Below are positions 12,605 through 25,394 of a stretch of 64,000 nt of DNA, piece by piece. Position 1 is the first letter of the stretch; each line of letters begins with the position of its first letter. This stretch comes from Alentia gelatinosa (taxonomy: Eukaryota; Annelida; Polychaeta; Phyllodocida; Polynoidae). The notes under the pieces are model-generated. The model did no database searches, was not told the DNA's origin, and saw only the letters and a list, made by a program, of their open reading frames with translations. The stretch covers positions 105,941,125 to 106,005,124 of the forward strand of contig OX465581.1 of NCBI GenBank assembly GCA_950022655.1, in the 5' to 3' direction. A program made the position numbers and the translations under genes.

Positions 12605-13655
12605 ATTGAATACCTAAGAACAGAAAAGAGAGAAACATATGTATTTATTAAAAATGCATTTAATGTCTGATAAATCCACAATCAATGAAAATAATGTCGA
12701 ATCACGTAACACACGTAACAGACTGCAGGTTCGCACTCTGGACACTATAGTCATCTCCCCTGAAAAGAAGGCCTTTCCCGGAGGATGATCATTTCTACCG
12801 TAACCCTATTCACACATATAGGAACTCTGCCATTTTGTCTACTGGAAATATATACTCAGTTGTAGCTTAGGAAGGGATTATCCTCAGGCTTCTCTGTGAG
12901 AAAGAAATTGTGCTTTCCCAACCATTGTCCAAGGAAGTAAATGCTAAGCAGTTGTCAGGTTGAAATGGTCTGTTATAGGGTTACTGATTACGCATGAGGA
13001 CAAATCCCAAATGCCACCACCCACCAACTTTTGTACAGTGCCCATTTTGAGGGCAGGTTGTAATGCTATAAAGTGAGCTCATCAATGTGTCTTACCACCA
13101 TACATGGAGGTAGAAGATGCCACAATGAAGAAGATTTTAATAGCAACTCACCAGAGAAGACTAGATTTATGCTAGATCAAAATTTCTGCACTGCATATGA
13201 CCAGTTAGTCTAGAATGACAATTACTACAGTAAAGTATGAATGGCTTTTCCGTGATCTAGGAAATCAGGACTTTTGTCTTCTGCAATATTTCCCTGTAAA
13301 TTAATGGTGTATTCCAGTAGCTTTGTCAAAGATGTAATATCTGTCATGTTTTGATATCTTGCATTAAAAAAAGAGAAAATTGGGTGGGGAGGGGGAAAGG
13401 TCATAAATGGACAGCCCCTTAGTGGCAGACGTCATAAATACAAAATGGTAAATGGGGCATTGTAGGGGGTGCACATATATTTTCATTTCATTTTGATATT
13501 CTCATTCATTCCAAATCAAAGATCCCTGTCAAGATGTCACAGCAAATCCTCCACTGTGAAGACCAAAACGCACAATTTTTCAAGGTTAAAATCTTGAATC
13601 ACCTTTGAAATAATAAAGATATCTTTTGTCGAAATTTCTGCCGATGAACGGCAAA

Positions 13656-14067
13656 CAGGGTTCGTACATAGACAGCCCAATAAAATTCCAGGCTTTTTCC
13701 AGGCTTTTCCAGGTTCTAATAATTTTGTTCCAGGCACATAATAATGTCAATCAATACCATCTTGCTAGTGAATGAAAAGTCATTGTTTATTTTCTGAAGG
13801 GTACATATCATATCGGGTCGCTGTTTTTGAAACCATGTCTGATTTATCACCAAATTTTGTTAAAATTTTCTTCATCTTCCTTACTACTTTCTTCATCTTC
13901 CTTACTTCACGGACTAAACAAATTGTTTGTATGCAAAACTAAAATTTCCAGGCTCTTCCAGGTTTTTCCAGGCCCTCTGTAAGAATTCAAGGCTTTTCCA
14001 GGCCTGGAAAACCCAAAAGCATAATTCAAGGCTTTTGCCAGGTTTTCCAGGCTCTGTACGAACCCTG
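13656..14067. mobile_element. 412-bp non-autonomous TIR element (hAT-like)
   Basis: Starts CAGGGTTCGTAC and ends GTACGAACCCTG, perfect 12-bp inverted termini, with the direct repeat GGCAAA immediately outside both (13650-13655 and 14068-14073). The interior has many TTTTCCAGG words clustered near each end and no coding frame of its own. Termini beginning CAG recall hAT elements, whose duplications are normally 8 bp; only six match here. It lies in the TIMM9 5'UTR intron. Confidence 0.8.
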
Positions 14068-14711
14068 GGCAAAATTTGGGTCCCATGATTATGCAAAAAG
14101 ACCATTTTTATTGTTTTTATGTGATCTACCTAGCTCATGTTTACATGGTCCAACACTTGAATTAGACAATTGAGGCATCATTCTGAGAAAGGAAACCTAA
14201 ATCGAAATGACATGGGGTTTACGCATAAAGCTATGTAGTCCAGTGAGTGAAGTCACGTGACGATTCAATGACAAGGTGATGTGAATCCAGTCTGAATGTC
14301 GGCCCCTGAGTACTCAGTCAGTGGCTTATCAATATCATGATGAATATCAGTAATGTCACTGTCACTGTCAGTATGTGTATTCAACAAGTGCAATCGCAAG
14401 TCGTGTAACCAGAAGATATCGGGGTGAGACGCCTAATTGCAAAATCATGATTAAACACAATACAATACAAGCGTAAACAATAGGAAATGTCGAGATCTTG
14501 TCTCAATTCCAACGTCATATCACTTTGACAAGAGATACAGCGTGAGCGATAATAAAGGATATTTCTGGCTGTAAAGGAGTCACACCCCCAACAAAGCAGA
14601 AAACCCAACCAATAGATAAATTTGATGCCCAAAATCGTGCCCCTTTTCTAGATATTTAATTTACCTGAAATAGAACGTTTTGTGTAATACATATCCCCAC
14701 CACGTGCTTAC

Positions 14712-14800
14712 CTGCCGGTTTGTTTTTGCGTCACCTTCAGATCGTGTCAGAACATGTGCAGCTTTCTACCAAACTGTGTCCGGTGCTTCCCGACTGTTGT
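14712..14800 (-). other. TIMM9: Probable non-coding first exon of TIMM9 (3' end fixed, TSS unknown)
   Basis: On the minus strand ACCGGCAG|GTAAGC is a strong donor with the exon ending at 14712, matching the need for a 5'UTR exon upstream of the acceptor at 12614. The upstream limit is not visible in sequence; 14800 is a nominal boundary. Confidence 0.55.
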
Positions 14801-15250
14801 AGTAAGGTATCCCCTGATTGGTTGATTCTTAGTATGTACAGATACTCGGTTCTATAATTTACACAGATTTATGCATATGTATCTACACATTACCCATCAG
14901 ATTAACATAACTGATTGGTTTGAATTAAAAGAAGACGGGTCTTAGTGAATACGAGAGAATCATTATGGTAAATCTTGTGCTGTAAATGATTTCGTCTGCT
15001 CAAATGCAACACCAATCAGAGGCATGTTTACAGATGTCAACTTTCTGGAATGTTGATTGAAAATGGCGGCGGGCAGTACGACTGTAAACACTGGACTCGA
15101 TCTCTAAAGTGAATGGGATACCTTGGAAATACGATAAAGAATCCACAATCGAACAATGTTACAACGAGCTTGTGTGCTGTGACTACAAAACCCGGCCAGG
15201 TAATCAGATAATCTTCACGCGAAGTGCCTCCGTCGAGGAATAATTCTACG
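14801..15250. promoter_or_regulatory. Bidirectional TIMM9-TALPID3 promoter
   Basis: The space between the TIMM9 first-exon donor and the TALPID3 start codon is 540 bp. It contains three CCAAT boxes (ATTGG at 14817-14821 and 14914-14918, CCAAT at 15012-15016), no TATA box, and a YY1-like AAAATGGCGGC at 15060-15070, the kind of element found at start sites of TATA-less housekeeping genes. The ATG in that motif would open a 14-codon upstream frame (15063-15107, TAA) if transcription begins before it. Bidirectionality is inferred from the gene arrangement. Confidence 0.65.
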
Positions 15251-18200
15251 ATGGATGCCGACCTCATCACTTTGCTTAACCCCGAGGAAGAAAAGGAAAA
15301 TCACAATGAACGGACAAAACCCACCATAAATGAATTGTTGTTGATAACTGATGCTGCCGTCCAAGCTCTCGACAGGAAACCACAGTCCATAAAAATAGCA
15401 ACGGACCAGCGATCGAGCAATGCACAACCAGAAATTCGCCAACTTCACTCATTATCGCCCAATCAGCTCATGGAGTTGTATGGGGATGGTGAGCTGGACA
15501 AGTCCAACAATGAGGTTGGGTCTTTAAGAATTAGTAAATCAGGTTCTCAATTCGAGGAACTTGACCGAAATAGTTCTCATCATTCAAAGAGTTCAACTGC
15601 AAGTGAAATACTTATAAGATCCACATATGCAACACCAAGAAATACAAATAACTGTGCCAAAAATGAACATGATTTAAGCAACATCTCTAGCATAAGTGCT
15701 AAGAGTGGCATCAGTTTGGCAAGTTCTGGATTTCTGACAGGTAATGCGAAGAAAGTTAAGGTTTCATCTAAAAAGCTTAAAGAAGTGCGGTCCCCTTTCG
15801 ACAATCTCCAGCCTGTAAGTAAAAGTCAAGGGCCTGGCATTGGAAACAACCCCAGATCAAGTGGTCCTGCAGGTGTCACCGTTAGTGCTGGCGATATTGC
15901 TCCCCCAATAATAAGTTTAAATAAGGGTAATGTCGGCAGATCTGGTCAGACAATAGAGAAGGCCAACAACAGAGAATATTCTGCTACAGATAGAAAGAAA
16001 GTCCGTGCCAATCAAGAGGAAAATCAAAAGCAACGGTTCCAAGTGGAACGTCATGTCTCTAAAGAAGAATTGTCTAACATTTTGACCCAAAATAAGATTG
16101 AACCTAAAGATAGTTCTTCAACAGATGGGAGCCTAAACAATTCCAAGCAGATTTACAGAGATTTTCGAAATGACTGTGTGATAACTGATGTATACGGACC
16201 AGATCAAAATGTTGACCTGTGCAGTTCTCAAAGTTCGTCTAAAAAGAGTTTTGATCCAGAATTGATGGCAACCACATCAAGTAAAATAAATGCAGATGCC
16301 GTTTCAAATGCTTCGTCCAAAAAGGCATTTGGATTTACTGATACAGGGTCTCTCTTCATCGAGGACGTTATAGCGGGAGCCCTGACTGATTCATCTGCCA
16401 CACCCTCCTTACAAACTTGTAAGTTCACCGTTATATTCAAATGAACCTCAACACTTCTTTTCAATTTTGTTATTGCATAGATTCTCATGACTTTTAACTG
16501 TGTCAAAGATTCAAATTGTATTAGTATGATAGTTGTAGAACTTGTATCCCAGGGATCTCAAGGAAATCTATGATATCATGGATTTTTCAAAAACAAAAAT
16601 ATTGCCTTACTATTTAAAAACCTTAATCAAACCTGTGTTTGTCAACTCCCTATTATTTCTGGAACCCTGAATATCTGACTTCCCTGTGAATGTGCATTAT
16701 TACTTTTGTGATTTTTATGGTTTTCCATGACAAATTGCCCAAAGATAATGCATGGAAGAGATTTCACATAAATACGTTGGTCAGTTACCAAACAAACTAC
16801 TATAAATTAATATATCACCAGGAAACAGCTCCATCCAACACTTTCCTATGCAGATATTTGTTTTAACATTTATAGGTTATAAAAGGTAGGGTTATGATTG
16901 GAGAGCACAGACCGTAGGACCAGTCCTTCTCACCAGGGGACAAAGCTTTCATTGCTTATGACTTCCGAGCTAATTTGTTCATTGTGGTCCAGAAGTCCAA
17001 TCTTACTTTTATTATACGAAGTAATATTAAATATCTTTCTAAATTGTATCTTACCATATTGTTACCGGTAAGATTACCATGCTGATAAGGTAGGTAGATC
17101 AGTAAACAGTATATTACTGCGTTACCACGCTTAAAGCGAGTTACCATATTCCCTTATTGTCTACGGTGGAAGATCCAACCTCTAGTGGGAGATCTAACTT
17201 TGTGTTAAAACTGTTTGTATAATGAATATGAAAAAAAATACGAAAAAAAACATGAGCTTATCAATATCATATCCTTTTTTACAGCCATCGAAGACAATTT
17301 CAGTCAACCTGACATTGCAACAGTTCCAGAATCAATTGTGACAGTGACCGCCCAAGATAAATTAGCCGGCACTAACACGTCGGGGAGTGACGCGAGTGAA
17401 AACTACCCGTATGCGCTACAGGACAGATTTGGAAAGGTATTTATATGTTTGAAAAGAAATGTTTTCAACATTAATACGGTCAGGTATGAAGACAAATAAA
17501 AACGATTAAAAACCGCACCCATATCTATCAATAAATGCAGCACGAAGCAAAAGAGCTCTAGCCAAATTCTAGACAAAGTTTGAATATCTGAGCAGATAAT
17601 AACTTGTATTTTTCCATAAGAGGAATAATCGCAGCAACAAAGGATACCTTATAGCTAATATATTGTGAGATTAAAAAGTGAATAGCATTTTTGAATAGCA
17701 ATTGAAATTTTTCGAGTCTGTCATAGGGAGCGAGACTATATAACTAACTTATTTTGCTCCAATGTTGAGATTCCTATCGTTGGACCTTATTCACTGGAAA
17801 TCCACGACTTAACTACATAGACTCCCTCTTTATTGTCTAGTATCGTCCTGCGGGTGTCCTACGCCAGGGGGCGTTAGTAGACGGCGTGGACCCACAGAAT
17901 TGCCACCCAACGAGTGACTCAGACATCACTGTCACACAGTATGGCTTGTCAGACAGGGAAAGGAATATTAGGAGTAAATTCGTCAGAAGGTAAGGACATC
18001 TTAGTACCTAGATGATTGTCATCATTTGATATGATAATGTGTATTGTGTAAGAAACTATTTTCATGGTTCTGATGTTAACAACATGGTAATATAGTGCCT
18101 TAATTTCATTGATTTCATATAGGAATTACTCAAGATATACCCATTGAATATTTTAGTGATCCAAATTTAACAGAAAATTAAGATTCTTCAACATATAACT

Positions 18201-21200
18201 TTTTTAGGATAACTCGATTTATAAACATCACCACGTCCACATAGTATACAACATGAAATATAAGTTAGCAAATCATTAGTGTTGGCCGCGGAGAAAGTGG
18301 TATAACACAGTTTGAGATGCGAGATCCTTTTTTAGGGGTTCAAAATACATGTCTGTTCAATGGGCAAAAATATCTCGGTTCTCTATTGTGGCATCAGTTT
18401 CCCTTCAATGTGTGTTTAAAGTCAATATCGTAGTAACAACAGAAAACATTAATTTGTCATGGTTCTACAGACAGCAGCACGGTGGACCAATCAAGCGTGT
18501 CGTCCAACCTAAGGTCATCCAAACAGGACCATCCACGGGGAATGCCCCCACGACTTCAGCACCGACCTCTTCCAGTTCCGACGCCATCACCACGGCCGCC
18601 GTGGCGGCATCAGCCGCGGTAGCTGCTACACAGCCCTTCCTCAGAGTAAGCATGGGAAGCCATTGCCTTTCTCTTATTCTTCATTCTAGAATAAACAAAT
18701 TTGATGCGTATTTGACACAATCTCATTTCTAAACCTTGAGTCGTGTAATGCCATGTTTTCCCTTTTAGCAACCACCATTTACTCATCATATCAATCTTAT
18801 GTTCTGCAAATTATTTAATCTTCTGACACAATGACTGATTTACATATGTTACAGGTGACCCTTATTTTGGCTAAATAGAAATTTGAATCAAATTCTAAAG
18901 AAATTTCTTCTGTATGCCCTGTGTGAGCAATGTTAACTTTTAAATACCAAGTCCTATATCTCTCTCAAATTGACTTAAACAGTACCATGGGAAATTTAAG
19001 ATTATACAACATAAATATCTCAGAGGACTAAACACGTTTACCCCTCTTGCATTCAGGCTCAACAGGAGGTGGAGCACCGTATGGCAGAGATACTGGAGAA
19101 ACTCGCCGTCCTCCAGGGGACTAACCCGCCCCTGTCGGCCCTGGCCAGCACGGGGGGCTCGATGGCGCCCCTGGAGAAGTCGGCGGGCAGCGGCGGGACG
19201 GAGGTGTCCGGGCGAGTCGGTGAGCTGGAGAAGCAGCTGGACGACCTGACTCAGCGGCGCCTCGACTACCTGGAGAAGATGCACGAGCGTCAGATGATGG
19301 TTCAGGTATGAATGCACTACCTATAATTAATAATGCGTTAGTGATTTAGTTGTATCATTTATCCTACCCCTAATAAAAAACGCCATAGGCTTAACATGGG
19401 ATTTGTTTATTTCACGGGTGTGACGTAAAGTGTTGTTTATGCCACTACTTTCTGATACTGAAAAAATATGGAAATGGGGTAGGATAAAATCTAGACGCCA
19501 CTCGTTTGAGTCTGAGCTTATTTATGCCACTCGTTTTGTTGGCTCCGTCATGTCACTCGTCTTCGACTCGTGAAATTATAGAGCCAATAAAATGCGTGGC
19601 ATAAATAAACTCAGACTCAAACGAGTGACTTCTCGTGATATTATTCATGTAAGTTCTTTCAAATACTAAAGATCATTTAGGACAATTACATTCATGATTT
19701 GAGATATTGTACTTGAGTTATCATGTTCTGTTTAGGTACTAGGAACGCGGTTGGAGAAAACGGTGAATTATAGATATTTCAAATGCCTGTTAGATTATAT
19801 TCGTTACCGTTCATCTTTCACATTCAGTATTTTTTCTTTGTCAGAGTTTCCTGTGTCAAGAATTCCCTTTGGGATAAATTAAAACATAAAAGTCATAGCA
19901 TACACTTCCAGATTGATCTAATCTTATTCATAAACCCTGTGTAATACTTAGATGTCAGAAGGAATCGAAATTGCTAATGAAATACAATTTAGACATTCCA
20001 TTAAACAGTTAAAGCGACGAAACTAATCACGCAGAAATTACGAAGGCTAACGAAAATCTTTAATGTTTTATTTTCATTATTCAAACACCTTAACCTTTAA
20101 AATTATCAGGGAGTAACCTGCCAGACTTTACAATTGAGAGATATGCAACCTTTCGGTATTTGACGTTAAGGAAAGTCCCTTCGTGCATTCTTGTTGGTAG
20201 CGGCGAGTATTTATTGAATAAAAAACTGACATGCTGACATAATTTTATAGATAAATTAATGAAAATCGAGGTTTTCCACTAAGTTAGATTTAATGATATA
20301 CTTATTATGTCACCCATGTCACTAGTAGTTTTACTATTCTTGGTTATTGCCATTTTTATTATCAAGACATTGTGAATATATGTGTGTTTGTATTAGTATC
20401 ATTTACTCCATAAAGAATAAGACATATCACAATGATAGTAATAAATATGCTTGTTAAGCCTTATTTGATGAGTACCTAGCTGACAGCAAGAACTTATTGT
20501 TATATCAAAGATTGTGGCATTGATTCTTTACTACTAGCAAAACTCTTATTTGTATTAAAGTGTGAAATTTATCTAAAAGGCAGTTGCCATGGTTTTGATA
20601 AATGAGATATAAGTAGCATGCTACTTCTAAAACCTTGGTTAAAAATGTAGCAGATGTAATTGTATTTTTTTCCCGAATGTTGGAAACTGATGTCTGATCT
20701 ATAAAGGTCCGAAATTCACATTTAAGAATCTCCCGATTCCATTTCCTTCAACTCAGGCGCAGCTGCTGTCCATTACACGCCAACCTGGCGCGCCTCCTGG
20801 TGATGTGGTCGAGAACCACGCTTCAAACTGGGTCCCGGAGAGTCGGTGGCGTCCGTCAGGTGTCACCCGTGTGCCGGACGCCGAGCCCCGCGCCGAGAAG
20901 TACAAACTCTACAAGTCACCCAGCGCCAAGCCCAAGACCAAGGAGGAGCGGGAGAGGTCCGTGCTCGACACGCCCGCCCCGCGCCGCAAGCCGCCCGCCC
21001 CGATGTCCTTTGACGGGGCCGGTAAGACGGCCAGGAGCCCCCAGCGCAGCCCCACAAGGTCCCGACACGGGAGCCCCTCCAGGGAGAAACATGTAGCAAG
21101 GGCCAGGCCTAAACGTGAGGATACTATTTACATATGGTTCGCCAGAAGAAGAAAATAACACGTTGACCCAGGATGATATATTCTCCATGACATGAAAATA

Positions 21201-21887
21201 AAGATTATACTCTAGTGAAAAGAAATATAGAAAAAAATGTAAATGAAACATGAATTTAAGTAGAATTCTAAGTCATGTGCTGAGGGATATCAGATTTATT
21301 TACCGCGATAGTCTTCAGTATTTTCTCTCCAGCCATTGAGAATGCATGGACCGGTAACAGGCTCCACTTCTACTTATAAATAGATGTATCGGTTTCTACT
21401 TGCGAAACGTTCAGTTTCACTGTTTAGTTGATATCAAACCAGAAATTTGATAACTTCTTGTTCCACTGGTTAACTCACGTAAACGTACTCTGGCGTATGG
21501 CGAATTACAGAATATAGACTAATCTGTCCTTTCTGACCACTGTATCTATGAAATATTCATCAAATCATTCCCAAGGGAGTTCTTAAGACTTCTTAATGCA
21601 AACATTGTAAAATTCGATAAGATTTTGAGTTCTCTATAGTAAAGTCAATAGACAGATGCCATTGAAAAGAGAAGGGTATTTATGTCCTACTTCTGCTGTA
21701 GCCTTGGGTATAGTTCAGTAACTCATGTTGAATCTTATTTGAAGCATGTTTGACATTGGTTCTCTCTGGTGTCTGCAGCGTTCGGGTTACTGGAGGAGAT
21801 CATGTCGGGTCACGACGACACGCCGCTTTACGGACCCTTCAATCAGACCCCGCCCAGCTCCCTGCCCACCGCCAAGTCTCGGTCAAG
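15251..21887 (+). CDS. TALPID3: TALPID3/KIAA0586 homologue, N-terminal half (3'-partial)
   Basis: Seven coding exons: 15251-16418, 17285-17436, 17841-17989, 18471-18645, 19057-19305, 20757-21114, 21779-21887. All have GT-AG sites and compatible phases; about 786 residues. The start MDADLITLLNPEEEKEN is the first ATG of the frame. Residues 1-390 are polar, serine-rich and disordered. About 441-490 holds GVLRQGALVDGVD, SDSDITVTQY and DRERNIRSKFVRR; 491-548 holds GGPIKRVVQPKVIQTGPSTG and the alanine-rich AAVAASAAVAATQPFLR; 549-631 is coiled coil (GELEKQLDDLTQRRLDYLEK). LDTPAPRR lies at 701-708 and FGLLEEIM in the last exon; these match vertebrate TALPID3 in order. TALPID3 sits at the distal centriole and is needed for ciliogenesis and Hedgehog signalling. 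The C-terminal half is missing: exon 7 ends in a good donor (GTACGT, 21888) but I found no next exon. Confidence 0.93.
19361..19485. mobile_element. Small inverted-repeat element in TALPID3 intron 5
   Basis: ATCCTACCCC at 19361-19370 and GGGGTAGGAT at 19476-19485 are inverted ends of a 125-bp AT-rich segment. It abuts the hairpin at 19497-19630, the same side-by-side arrangement seen at 4097-4283. Confidence 0.45.
19497..19630. mobile_element. Long foldback element with CTTCG apex
   Basis: The left arm (about 19498-19545) contains CACTCGTTTGAGTCTGAGC and the right arm (about 19581-19629) contains CTCAGACTCAAACGAGTG. Nearly 50 bases pair with few mismatches, and the apex reads CTCGTCTTCGACTCG. 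No coding frame. It lies in the intron after exon 5 of TALPID3. Confidence 0.75.
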
Positions 21888-22925
21888 GTACGTCATGTTT
21901 CCATAACAATTACATAACACTGATATCCATTTAAATCTTCACACTGGATTGAAAAGGCTGGATCTGAGGAGGACTGCACGCGGTAATCCAGGTATTATCT
22001 ATTCTTTTTTTTAAATTCCTTTATTAATGTTTTCGTATTCGATAGTTTTCGTGATAACGTACATTCATTTTACACCAATAAAGGTGGCCAAGTTGTGTCA
22101 GTTTTAATAATAAGCTGATTTTCATCACAAAGGACTGTACTTATGGAATACAAGTAGGATTTACCAACATCTCATCAATATTTTGTAACAGATTAAAAAA
22201 AATAATACATAGGAATAGGACATCCAACATAGTCTGAAACATGTGACATGGATCAGGAACTTACAAGTTAACTTAACTCCTGCTCTGAATTCAGTCTCTC
22301 CGCGCCGGTCAATAATGTAATTTTCCTTCCAATTTACAGCAGTTGTAGGGATACAGGTTTTCAGGTGTTTCTCTCAGCTCAAAATATATTTCATGATTTT
22401 TGTAATTAACCTAATGGAAAGGTATTAAAAACACACAAAAAACACACAAATGCATTGGACCAGGTTCCCTTGCCTAGAAGCACCATAAATCTTCCCTCAC
22501 GATTTTGTTTATGCAATATGGTTCTGCAACCACTGGAATTTAGTCGGAATTAATTTGGCTTATATACTGAATTAGCCATATGACTTCACCTAACACTCAG
22601 AGGCGGCCAGAGATCAGAGCGTTGGAAGCAGGTTTTTACCCAAATCAAGTATCTAGAAGGAAAATGGCTCACTAACTGTGAACTTATAATGAATACGATG
22701 TGGCACTAAACACCCCTTGCTCAGTCAGAAAAAAAGCACTGAACTTTTGTATGCCTCACTTGCATCCTTATATTAGCGATTTATTGAATCAGATTACTGA
22801 TTTGAATGTTGATGTGATTATAGATATCCCATACCTAAATGTGATGGCTATAAAACACAATCACAATCTGGCTGACTTACCAGACCCTCACAGGTCCTTT
22901 CTCAGGGTTTGGTATATACATATAT

Positions 22926-23072
22926 AGTACAACCCCACTTAGGGGAACCTTTGTTCGGAACGGTTCCCTGTATTAGATGTTTAGTTAACCCCGTGTAAGA
23001 AGAACCCCAACCCTCCTCAGTGGAAAGTTTTACATGGCCGGAGGGTATCCTCGTACTCGGGGTTCTACTGTA
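22926..23072. mobile_element. Tigger/pogo-like MITE
   Basis: The left end AGTACAACCCCACTTAGG and the right end (read inward) ACAGTAGAACCCCGAGTAC are inverted and resemble the CAGTAGAACCCCG termini of Tigger/pogo-type elements. About 147 bp with TA-rich flanks; internal ACCCCG/GAACCCC words repeat. The termini are diverged, so boundaries may be off by a few bases. Confidence 0.55.
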
Positions 23073-24280
23073 TGTATATTCGTATATAACCATTGCATGT
23101 GGTTATTATTGCCCATACCTCAAGGAATAAAAAGAAATACATATTGATGAGTCAGGAGATTACTACACATGAGGACAGCAACCTACTTCATAATGATATT
23201 GGTTTAACTTAATCCACAGTGAAATTCGAGCATACCCTATTAAAATGGCTTCCACGAGGCCGCTTTAATCCCCTTGATTACAATGCTGGTGGCCTGTGCG
23301 TGTGATCCCCGAAGCTGTGCCAAATCTCCCCGGTTCTTCTCACGATCCGCACTTTATACCACGGCACCGAGTCCCCGGAGTTTGTGCGCCGATATTCAAG
23401 CTTCACTGCCTGTAATACTTGCTTAATTAATCTCTAATGAGGACGCCATTAATACAATAGAGCCTGTACCACCGGGGATACCGCGTGGAGGCAACTGGAG
23501 ACGGAAGACTTGGATAACCAAAGAAGGGAAGCGTCACGCAAACCGGCTTATAAGATAATATAAAACATGAAACAAAGCGCCTCAATTACCACTTCCAGCT
23601 ACTAATTATGTATCACTTCCACTGCCAAAGTAGAAGGGGATGCTGCCATAGTTCGATCCTTTCACATTACAGACATGCACCGCTGTAAGCATAGCATGAT
23701 TAGGAATTAAAGATGACTCTGGGTATTTATCAACTAGCCTTTCTCCACGTGAATAGACTATTTTGCTAATTCGTCATGTGGTAGGCGACAGAAACCACTA
23801 TGCCAGAGGAAACACCAGGACCTGGATGTCTGTGAAAAATAACTTTTGGGATGGGTTTCCTTCTTCTTTGGATGAAGAATTAATTTTTAAAAACCCACGT
23901 ATTATGGCGGGGAAGAATTGAGGGAGCTTCCTTGACGCCCAGCTTTATTTCAGTCGGTCGTGTTCAGGATGTAGGAGAATACTGATTACAGGGCTGTAGA
24001 GATTATAGACGAAGGGGGGCCGGCAGTGTACCTAGTGCACCTATCCTACTTGTATGCCAGTAATTGGAACAGGAACGTTAGGGAGATCTCTTGTTTAGTC
24101 GATAAAGTAGGCAAGGCGAGAATTACCTCGTCGAAATTCACTAGAGGGTGTCCAGTAACATGACCGGGTACCGATTAGACCTTAGACCTTTTGCTAATAA
24201 GATATAACGCTTTCATTTTTACTGTTTCGTTAAATCGTTATCCTTCCATTCAATATACTTATCTTGGGGTTACCTACTTG

Positions 24281-24347
24281 CAATCACTCACTCACTCACT
24301 CACTCACTCACTCACTCACTCACTCACTCACTCACTCACTCACTCAC

Positions 24348-24406
<59 letters not shown>

Positions 24407-24444
24407 CTCAATCACTTAATCACTCAATCACTCACTCACTCATT
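24281..24444. repeat. Compound (CACT)n-(CAAT)n microsatellite
   Basis: An almost pure TCAC tetranucleotide run to about 24349 switches to TCAA/ATCA units, with a short return to CACT units near 24425-24444. One substitution in the repeat unit explains the two blocks. Confidence 0.98.
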
Positions 24445-25240
24445 CCGTTCACTGCTATACTTGCCTATTCACTCATACATTCTTATCTACGTGTACATAT
24501 CCTAATCGGGAAATCGAAATGTGACGGATGGGTATGAGGATAGAATGGGAGGAGGGGTGAGGGTATAACGATATGGGGTAGAGCTTAACTGAGTGAAGCA
24601 TTTCCGAGTCTGAGCGAAGTCTTCCCAAAAAGTAACTACCACAAATCGTCATCATCAGCATTCAGGTATGACATCACAGCATAGATCTCTGGTATCACTA
24701 TAAAGTGTAGTAACAGATCACAAATTATACCATCGTGATTATGCAAAGCATAATGCAAAGTTCAATCACCTCTGATCTCATTCAGGTATCAGAAAAGGGT
24801 TTTCAAATCAATTCTTTATCCTTAAATTTGGTAGAAAATGCTTGTCAGTTATGTTATATATTATTCATTGTCGCTGGTCAACCGACCCGGTGCCCTGATC
24901 TAAGCTTTCCCTGACCCTTGTTTATGTATTCTAAGGCTAGCCTATGCCACTGCCCATTCTATAGCTAAATGTTGTTCAGGTCGACAGATCGAGGAGTGTA
25001 AGGGATTGTCAGGTATGTTTCTGGATTACATTGTGGAGGCTAATAGGTATACCATCCACCTAATATAAATTGTCCATAGAAAACACATAGGGAGTGTGTA
25101 TCACCATACCCAGACTATACAAATATATTGTATGATGCAGGTTCCGATAAAGTGCGCATACGGAAAAATAGTGCCTTCCTGAATTAACTAATATCGGTAT
25201 GGCACCTGTCAGGAAAAGGTGGATTATAAATATAATGTAG

Positions 25241-25373
25241 ATTGGTTTCAGATAAAAAACGGTTATATGCTCCTCGGAGTTGACTCTGTGCAATATCCTT
25301 GCATGTGCCTGGATATTATTACACGTCAACTCCTCGGAGCATACGACCGCTTGTATCAGAAACCAGTCAATAT
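25241..25373. repeat. Imperfect 133-nt hairpin
   Basis: TATGCTCCTCGGAGTTGAC and GTCAACTCCTCGGAGCATA pair with two mismatches. Pairing extends outward (ATTGGTTTCAGATA with TATCAGAAACCAGT) and again inside (AATATCC with GGATATT). It may be a foldback element or a transcribed hairpin. It lies just left of a GC-rich island. Confidence 0.6.
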
Positions 25374-25394
25374 TGCGTATGTATGTGTAGGAAT

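Noticed and set aside
13914..14105. Frame rich in EPGK/PGKSLE
   Set aside because: Produced by the TTTTCCAGG repeats of the 412-bp TIR element.
15224..15250. Ten extra codons in front of the TALPID3 start
   Set aside because: The frame is open here but begins with GTG (VPPSRNNST). The first ATG is at 15251 in good context (ACGATGG).
24281..24444. CRISPR-like array
   Set aside because: Units are contiguous tetranucleotides without spacers, and the window is eukaryotic.
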